Source: Phoenix dactylifera
Taxonomy: Eukaryota; Streptophyta; Magnoliopsida; Arecales; Arecaceae
Assembly: GCF_009389715.1 (NCBI RefSeq)
Contig: NW_024067667.1
Coordinates: forward strand, 3,246,501-3,310,500
DNA: 64,000 bases
Reading direction: 5' to 3'
Shown: piece by piece, positions 57,223-64,000 of the stretch
Position numbering within the stretch: position 1 is the first letter of the stretch
Layout: each line of letters opens with the position of its first letter
Program-made: the position numbers and the translations under genes
Notes under the pieces: generated by a model
What the model was told of the DNA's origin: nothing
Databases searched by the model: none
Seen by the model: the letters and a program-made list of their open reading frames with translations, nothing else

Positions 57223-57843
57223 ACTACTAAAGATAAGGAGAGAGAAAGAGATGTAGAGAAGGCTAGGACTATTCCTTCAGAGACAAAACGAAAATTTGTA
57301 GATGAGCCGTACCAACAATGTATCCTCTGAGCCCATGTTTTTTCAAGATTTACTGTTTAGCAGAACATTGAAAGATACACGGGAAATGAAATGAAATGGA
57401 CGAGTAATTTTCAGAGTCGCGTGCTTTCACTATTTCCCTTAGAAATGTAAAAATCAACTCCAAAATCTCCATTATGATAAGGTATAATTCCTTTGACCTT
57501 ACACACATGTTTCTTTATGTGAAAATATCTCGAACAGAATTCTCAAATTCCATTGCAAGTATTCTAATGGTCCCCAAGATTCCATCGCAGTGCCTTAAAG
57601 CCTTTTTCATTGTATGTTAATAGATTAATAGAAGTTGAATAGATAACAAAAGAGTTTCTAAAAAGGAAAAGAAAAGAAAATAACAATGGAGAAATTTACA
57701 CTTAATTTAACAACTCTACTAGCACTTCAATGGTACCACTGCTTCAAAGAGTAACCTATTGTAATCTCAACGAAAGTTGCAATTGATTCATTTTTCTAAG
57801 ATTAGCAATCTGCATCTAAATTTACAAATTTAGTATATGATTT

Positions 57844-57937
57844 TCTTATCAGTTTGAAAATGCCCCTCTTAACAATCATGCCCAGTATATTCTTATCAGT
57901 TTGAAAATGCCCCTCTAACAATCAAGCTTTCAGCCCA
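57844..57937. repeat. 47-bp tandem duplication
   Basis: TCTTATCAGTTTGAAAATGC starts at 57844 and again at 57891; the copies differ by a small deletion. Confidence 0.8.
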
Positions 57938-58236
57938 GCACTACCCCCAACCTTGAGGTTCATCTTCTACTGCATATAAAAATTTCGTAACAGCTCCTGC
58001 CTGCCTCCATCATGGTGATGCTCCATTTGTTGATTGACCAAGCCACACCAATGCCATCCCTTAAATAAACAGCATTGCTCCAACAAAGTTTTGTGAATTA
58101 AAGGTGGAAAAACCCAACAATTTGAGCATGCAATTCTCCATGGTTCTGGTGTTAACAGCAGTATGTTCTTCCTGCATATGTAGACATCTCTGCAGGCAAA
58201 GCACTTGCAAATAAACCCAGCTCTTCAATATCTGTA

Positions 58237-61200
58237 TCAGTTTCCATTTTCCTTGCAGCTGGAAGGGTTTGGGGTGGACGATGCAACTGAACTCACACCA
58301 TTCACCTTCCCTGGCCCAATGTGATCTTCTTGTGCAGTGTCTGCTTTGGGTTCAGAAAATTTTACTGAAACTTGTTCTGAAAGTGGCTGTTGCTGTTGCA
58401 TCAACTCCATGAGCTTGAAGGCTGGCACGTCACCATTACAATACCTGTGCCACATGTTTCTGTATGCAGACTCTAGCCCCCGTGTGAATTTCGCTCCATC
58501 ACAGACTGGTGACTTCATCATTTGTTCTCGGAGAGTCATTCTCAGCTCTGCTAAAGCTGGGACATCAGAGGCCAATTGCAACACCAACCGGACATATTCG
58601 TCTTCTGTTCTGGCAATCAAATGCCCAAGCCCTGGATTTACAGTCAATCGAACATTTCCACATAACATTATAAGTTTTTAATGAAAATTAATAACTGCAA
58701 GATACCAAAATAAAAAAAAAAATAGTAGTAAGATCATCTAAAAATTAAGCTGCCCATGAACTTTTTAAAGCTTGATTAAGTGCGTTAAAAAAGGGAATAG
58801 ATAAAGGACGAGAGAGTTGGCATCATCTTAACGGAGCTGTATGTAAATTGTCTGACAAGCTGAATATCGACCCAGACAATAATACAAGACAGATGCATCG
58901 TGTTTAATGTGGAACTGCCTTTGGCGGATTGAGATCTAAAATTTTGCAATGATGTAATTTGCATTTTAGAGCAAGAGGCAGATCAGGGTCAAGAAACAGG
59001 ACATTTTACCAGCATAAGTACCAAAAGAAGGATCATAAGTTTAGAACGATAATAACAAGTACCCAGATATTCTAGACATTCTGTGCTTGATGATTGGACA
59101 CTTTTATCATTTCATAGCATATATTACAACTTAAGAAGTAAGAGCTAATGTGGAAATACCCAAAAAAAAAACATGGAACTTTGAGCATTAAGCCATCTGG
59201 TTCCAACTCATCATTATCCGCATATATTCAGAAGAAATTCAGAGGCAGGCTGGTGCTTATATGATGATCAGCATGAACAACATCATTAAATCCACGGTTC
59301 AAAGTACCAGACTTTACCATCCCATATTGAGCATACTGTACCAGTAGTGAACTGATACTTAATATGAGGGATGTACTGAGTATCGGTACTAAGAACTGAC
59401 CCATATCGACATTGTACCAGACTGGTACCGATTGCAAACCTTGATTAAATCCACTACCAAATTAAAAAGGAAATCTAAAAGCAACAGAATTCCTAGCCAT
59501 TATACATTTCACTACAGGGTTGTTCGTTTGCCTGCAAAAGGCAGGTTGCTATTGCAGATGCTGCGATTGAATTGAGGCATCCAAAACAACTGTTTAGATG
59601 CTTGCAATTGTAACTGCAGGCTGCAATTTAACTGCAAAAAGTGGCCCAAATCTTGTACTTGGAATTACAAGCAAAAAATTGGTTGCAATTCCAATGCCAA
59701 GATTTGTTGCAACTGGAAGCAACCCTTGGAGTCCCTTCACCACTGTCACTTGTTGAAATTCAATATTATATAATTTTAACATATTAAATATATTACTTAT
59801 TTTAATAAATAATATTATAAAAATATAGATTTATTATTATAATATCATTACATAAATATAAAATAAATTTATATTATTATATCATTATCAGAATTAATGT
59901 TATGACGTAATTATAATTATTACCATGATCATTATTTTAATTATTAATATTGTATCATAATGATTCTTAATTGAACATATATAATGTTATAATAACCATC
60001 ATTACATTATAATAACTATTATAAAATAAATATTAGTTATTGTAGTAATACATATTATTAATAAATATATGATTATAACAATATATTAATTATTGTAATA
60101 TCAAATTATTCTAGTTATGAACTAGTACAGTAATTATTTTATAATAATCCAATAAATTTCAATAATAATGCTAGTAATATGATTATTATTGTACTATAAT
60201 AGAAAAGTATATTAGTATAATAACTATTGATTAGTCATAACATATTTATTTAATTATATTGTATCATAATGATTATTATAATCATCGATAAATAATACAA
60301 TAATAATTGTAATTATATTATAGTAACTATTATATAAGAATTATTAGTTATTATAATAGTACAAATTATAAATATATATTTACGATTACAATAAAATTTA
60401 ATCATTATAATATCAAATTATTTTATAGTGATATATATTACTACTATAATTATAGTTACAATATTCCATTAACAATTCAAAAATAAATAATAGTATAATA
60501 AATATTATAGTATAATAAAAAAGTAAAAGTTCACTATTTTTTAGGGATAACCTTGCCAAATCTCAACAAAGTACAACCAAATGGTTGAAATAACATTTGC
60601 AATTTTCAATTACAGATAACCAAATACAAACAATTTTTGCAACTATAATTCCAATTGTAGCTTGCATTTCAACTGCAAATTAACAAAAACAGCTCCTATA
60701 CTTCTTAGGTAGAGTTGCATGGTGCACATGTTCTAAGTAGCTCTATTCACCCGCCAAGCCTGCTCAAGCCGAAGCCTTTTGGACAGGCTTGGTGCAAGAT
60801 TTAAGGTTTGGCAGGTTGCCCGGGCCTGAAAAATAAGCATATTCATTGATCAGGTTGGGGCTTGAGGATTAAAGTCCGGCTGGAGCGCGGCATGGCCAGA
60901 AACTTATTTTGACGCTAGAATTTTATGACTAAACACTAGAATTTGTTGGTATGTGAACTTAATAAGAGGATCTAGATTCTTAAAACTACCTTATTCAGTT
61001 ATTGAGTATTAAAATTGCTGCTGATAATATTTATTTATTTATATTTAGCATTTTTAAGCTTTTAAGTATTTTTTAGTATTTTTAAAAAATTGAAAGAAAA
61101 TTAGGAAGCCTAAGGGCCGGGCTTGGGCTTGGAAAATAGGCCCGAAGGCCGGGCTTAAGCTTGAAAAATAGACCCGAAGGCCGGGCTTGGCCTAAGTAAA

Positions 61201-61466
61201 TTGTGTTAACATTTGGGTTCAGCGCGGCCTAAGCCTGGTTCAGCCTGGCCCATGAAAAGGTCTAGTTCTAAGTATGGTAATTAAAAGTTAAGAGTCGGGA
61301 TGATGTTAGCAATTATAGTCTAAGGAGAAGTCTCTCACCAACTTCAGTGAGAAGGCTGACACCAACATTATGAGCATGCACTGAACCTGCCATTGCAACA
61401 CATGGAACCCCCATGTATAAAGACTCGCATGTAGTTGTTGTTCCTGCATATGGAAATGTATCCAAG
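58237..61466 (-). CDS. SEC: O-GlcNAc transferase SECRET AGENT, last two exons (partial)
   Basis: SEC transfers GlcNAc from UDP-GlcNAc to Ser/Thr of nuclear and cytosolic proteins and acts with SPINDLY in gibberellin and other signalling. Only the 3' end is here. Exon 61339-61466 encodes LDTFPYAGTTTTCESLYMGV and the HAHNVGVSLL block, part of the C-terminal GT41 catalytic lobe that grips UDP-GlcNAc. Exon 58237-58631 continues with GLGHLIARTEDEYVRLVLQL, then CDGAKFTRGLESAYRNMWHR and a Gln/Ser-rich tail to TGA at 58237-58239. The donor GTTG/GTGAGA and acceptor AATCCAG/GG join in phase. The upstream exons, including the TPR array, were not found down to 64000, so they lie outside the window. Confidence 0.93.
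59296..59443. mobile_element. GGTACC-family MITE with perfect 11-bp target duplication, 148 bp
   Basis: ATTAAATCCAC occurs exactly at 59285-59295 and 59444-59454. The element starts GGTTCAAAGTACCAGAC and, inverted from the other end, CAAGGTTTGCAATCGGTACC, both of the GGTTxGCAA-GGTACC form. It has no coding capacity. This is the cleanest member of the family in the window and sits in the last SEC intron. Confidence 0.75.
59515..60699. mobile_element. AT-cored MITE with TTTGC-rich inverted ends, ~1.2 kb
   Basis: Left AGGGTTGTTCGTTTGCCTGC; right, inverted, AGGAGCTGTTTTTGTTAATTTGC. Both ends continue with GCAATTxxAACTGCA words. The core, about 59760-60530, is almost pure A/T with ATTATAATA words. 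Located in the last SEC intron. Confidence 0.55.
60736..61263. repeat. GGGCTTGGGC-type repeat element
   Basis: Ends resemble each other inverted (TTCACCCGCCAAGCCTG and TTCATGGGCCAGGCTG). Near the right end GGCCGGGCTT(G/A)...AAAATAG(G/A)CCCGAA is tandemly repeated at a ~32-bp period (61117-61190). Analogous in design to the GGGTC element, with another motif. Confidence 0.45.
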
Positions 61467-64000
61467 CTGCACAATAAAGAAAAAAGTCAGAAATCATTTG
61501 CAGTACCCAGTAGTTGTGAGATGCTGGATGATTTGGTTTAAGTATTCTAGATGGAAGAAACCAAGATAAAGAATGTCAGAAATGAGTTCTAATTTACAGC
61601 TGAAAAGTATATTAACGATATAAAACAGTGCTTGGTCCCGATTAGGGATTGGTTCGGTTCAGCTCAATATACCCAAACCGCCCGGTTTGGAATGGTCCAG
61701 CAAAACTTGCTATGAATTCCTAGGATCAAGGATTGTTAGCATTGACCCAAACCCAAACATGACTTGCTAGCAGGTTAGCTAAGGTTATTGGCCAATCAGT
61801 CAAGCTGACCTAAACCCATTTATCCACCTAATTTAGGATTTTTTCTATTTCCTTTTTTCCGAGATCTACGTTTTGTAACAAACATATGGGTTTTCAACCG
61901 CACTGTTTTGCACTATTTTAGGCTATAGTTTTAGGCTTTGTTTCATGTGTTGCTACTTTTCTAACAAGCATTACAAATCCATCTCTCAGATGCAGTTGAT
62001 GGAAGGCATCCCAAGTGTTGGATCCATGACATAGGACTCTATGATCAGCAAAAGCAACCATACTGGATCCTAGCACCAGCTCTCCACTGCCAAGTCTATA
62101 AACACCCTAAATCCCAATTGTCTCCATTAGCCCGTAACCATGGATGATCTTCACCATCAAGTACTTCCTGAGAACCCTCGATCTCATCCTAGCTCAATAA
62201 TGTCCTGCCAGATTGTAGTTGCTTGAGTCATCTTAGCAGCATCTCCATTGGATGATGAGAAGCAAGTGAAGCAGAGATGACAGAGGCAGCTGGGAAGAAG
62301 AGATTGAGAGGATGAGCAAGACGGGGAAGGGGAGCAAGGTGGAGAGAAGGATCAATAGCTGGGGGGAACTGGCAATGAAGAGGATACAAATGGCCGACAG
62401 GAAGAGGCAAAATTGAGATAGAATGAATTGAATTAGAGATCAAGGTTTCTTCACCTTTCTTTTTTCTATCTACATATGAAGCACAATTAGTATGGAGACA
62501 CTATATCAATATCTAATGGCTCAAAACAATAAAGTTCAGCTTATTGGAGATGGATACCATGACCTAATGGCCAGATAGTACCCAAACTTGACCTGTCAGC
62601 AGGTAAAGAAAGTTTGAGCCATATCCAACTTGTAAACCTAATAAATTGAGTTAGGTTTTGGGTCAGAGTTGGGTTAAAGGTTGAGTAAATAATAGATCTA
62701 TGCAAATAGATTGTTGCCAATCTCAGCCAAATGGGCTAGGTTGGGCTTCCATTTCTCAAGCCCATTGAAAATCATGTTGAGCTCAGTCTAGCCAACTTTT
62801 AGCCTGGCCCTGCTTGAAAATTTTATACATATAAATTTAATTTATATAGATTTATACTTAAAATAGCATTATATATTTAAAAGAAATTAAAAATAAAAAA
62901 AAAGAAAAAGATAGGATCGGAGAAACCCTAAATTCTCTCCCTCTCCTCTCACGCTACCCCACTCCTCTCTGCCCCCATCCCCACCCTCCATTTGCTCTCT
63001 CTCTCACACTCGCCCTCTCCCTCTCCCTTTAAGGCCTCTCTCTCCAACCTTCATCACTAGCCGCCTCCTCCCTGGCCCTCGGCTGGCTTCTCCTCTTTGT
63101 CCCTTAACGGACCTCTTTTCTCTCTCTTGCCATCCATCCCACTGGCTGGCTTCTTCCACCCCCAATATCTTCTCTTCCAGTCTTCTTGGGTTGGGTTGGC
63201 TTGGATTCGGTAGTCATTAGAGCCAACCTTCAGACAGCCCGACCTATCGAGCCGATCGGGCTAGGCTAGGCTCGAGCCTGACATTGTTACCTTGATATCA
63301 GACTCGGTCAACAAATGCTCAATGATAATAATCAAGTCCAAATCAATTTTGCCACCTAATATTAGAGGCAACACAAATATATATAAAAGGTTAGCAAAAC
63401 AAATTAGACAAGTTATCATGATCTCTACAAGTAGATTAGGATTTATTATAACAAAATCGACCAAAAACAGTATCACATTCTTGTTATTTCAATTGGTTAA
63501 AAGGCTCAACCAAAAAATTAAGTTAATAAATCAGTTTGAAGATGGCATTTTGAAGGAAAAAAGGGGCCAATAATTTGAGGTAGTTATGGAATAAAGACAT
63601 ACCACAATACTGTATTATGAAACAAAGATTTGCACAAGCAACTAATGATGTCAATGTGTAAAACAATTCACTTATCATATGAAGAATTTTGAGTAGGCCT
63701 ATCTCAAGGCCCAAGAGAAAATCTTATGAAATTCAAGACAAAGGAGGCTAAAGGAACGAATTGGCGATGTCTTGGTTTGCAGCGATAGCAAGTTCTACCA
63801 GTTGTTATTTTAAGAAAGGGAAGTCTTCATCTAAGCTGGGCATAAAATAGACATGAAGGCTGCAGAAGCCATATGGTGTATATCTTTATCGATGCTTGAT
63901 TCTAAATGATAAAAAAAGAAGCGAAGTGACTATATGCCAGAAACATATCAGATACATTTGCTCTACAAGTGTCTTGATTTGTAAAGAAAGCATGGCATTC
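61467..64000. other. SEC intron or upstream sequence: no exon found
   Basis: Most likely part of a long SEC intron. It holds repeat patches of GGGTTGG/AGCCCA words (62600-62830 and 63190-63290), a CT-rich stretch (62940-63150), and no frame resembling the expected upstream SEC exon. Confidence 0.45.

Larger units (their letters stand above)
53218..58236. other. Intergenic region between convergent CYP18-2 and SEC
   Basis: No gene recognised. Holds a large AT-cored MITE (54049-54904), a GTGTGCGCGCGCG tract (54624-54646), a small ATGGCAATC-ended repeat (57006-57222) and a 47-bp tandem duplication (57844-57937). The 3' untranslated regions of both genes must lie at its edges. Confidence 0.5.

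Overview
The window is nuclear DNA from a flowering plant. The evidence is AT-rich sequence, multi-exon genes with GT-AG introns up to several kilobases, plant-specific gene families and a dense load of plant DNA transposons. Gene sequences and repeat style suggest a monocot, most likely a palm; that is inference from recognised proteins, not a search result.

Five protein-coding genes can be assembled exon by exon. (1) 925-14599, minus: mRNA-decapping activator DCP1, 8 exons, 368 aa. (2) 19254-20320, minus: a Casparian strip membrane protein (CASP family), 3 exons, 218 aa. (3) 21670-30973, minus: the R-SNARE VAMP714, 4 exons, 220 aa, with a GC-AG intron. (4) 45105-53217, plus: a small spliceosomal-type cyclophilin (CYP18-2/PPIL1), 6 exons, 164 aa. 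(5) 58237-61466, minus: the last two exons of the O-GlcNAc transferase SECRET AGENT (SEC), whose 5' part lies beyond 64000. They are independent housekeeping or cell-type genes (mRNA decay, Casparian strip, vesicle fusion, splicing, protein O-glycosylation) and do not form a pathway. Genes 4 and 5 are convergent.

The 14-kb gap between genes 3 and 4 is a transposon cluster. It holds a 4,005-bp hAT element with an exact 8-bp target duplication and a decayed transposase (31507-35511), a complete-ended 4,660-bp CACTA element with palindromic subterminal repeats and a broken TNPA-like gene (37967-42626), and a 965-bp Mutator-type non-autonomous element with a perfect 10-bp target duplication and GGGTC-rich ends (43063-44027).

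Introns and other intergenic spaces carry many small elements. These include two copies of a MITE with ~75-bp inverted ends (1600-1877, 2351-2659), tRNA-derived SINE-like copies, an LTR-retrotransposon remnant with a recognisable primer-binding site, hAT-like MITEs, and a dispersed family of GGTACC-rich elements that appear to be Mutator-type MITEs. Recent tandem duplications and microsatellites are common. No rRNA, convincing tRNA gene or CRISPR array was seen.
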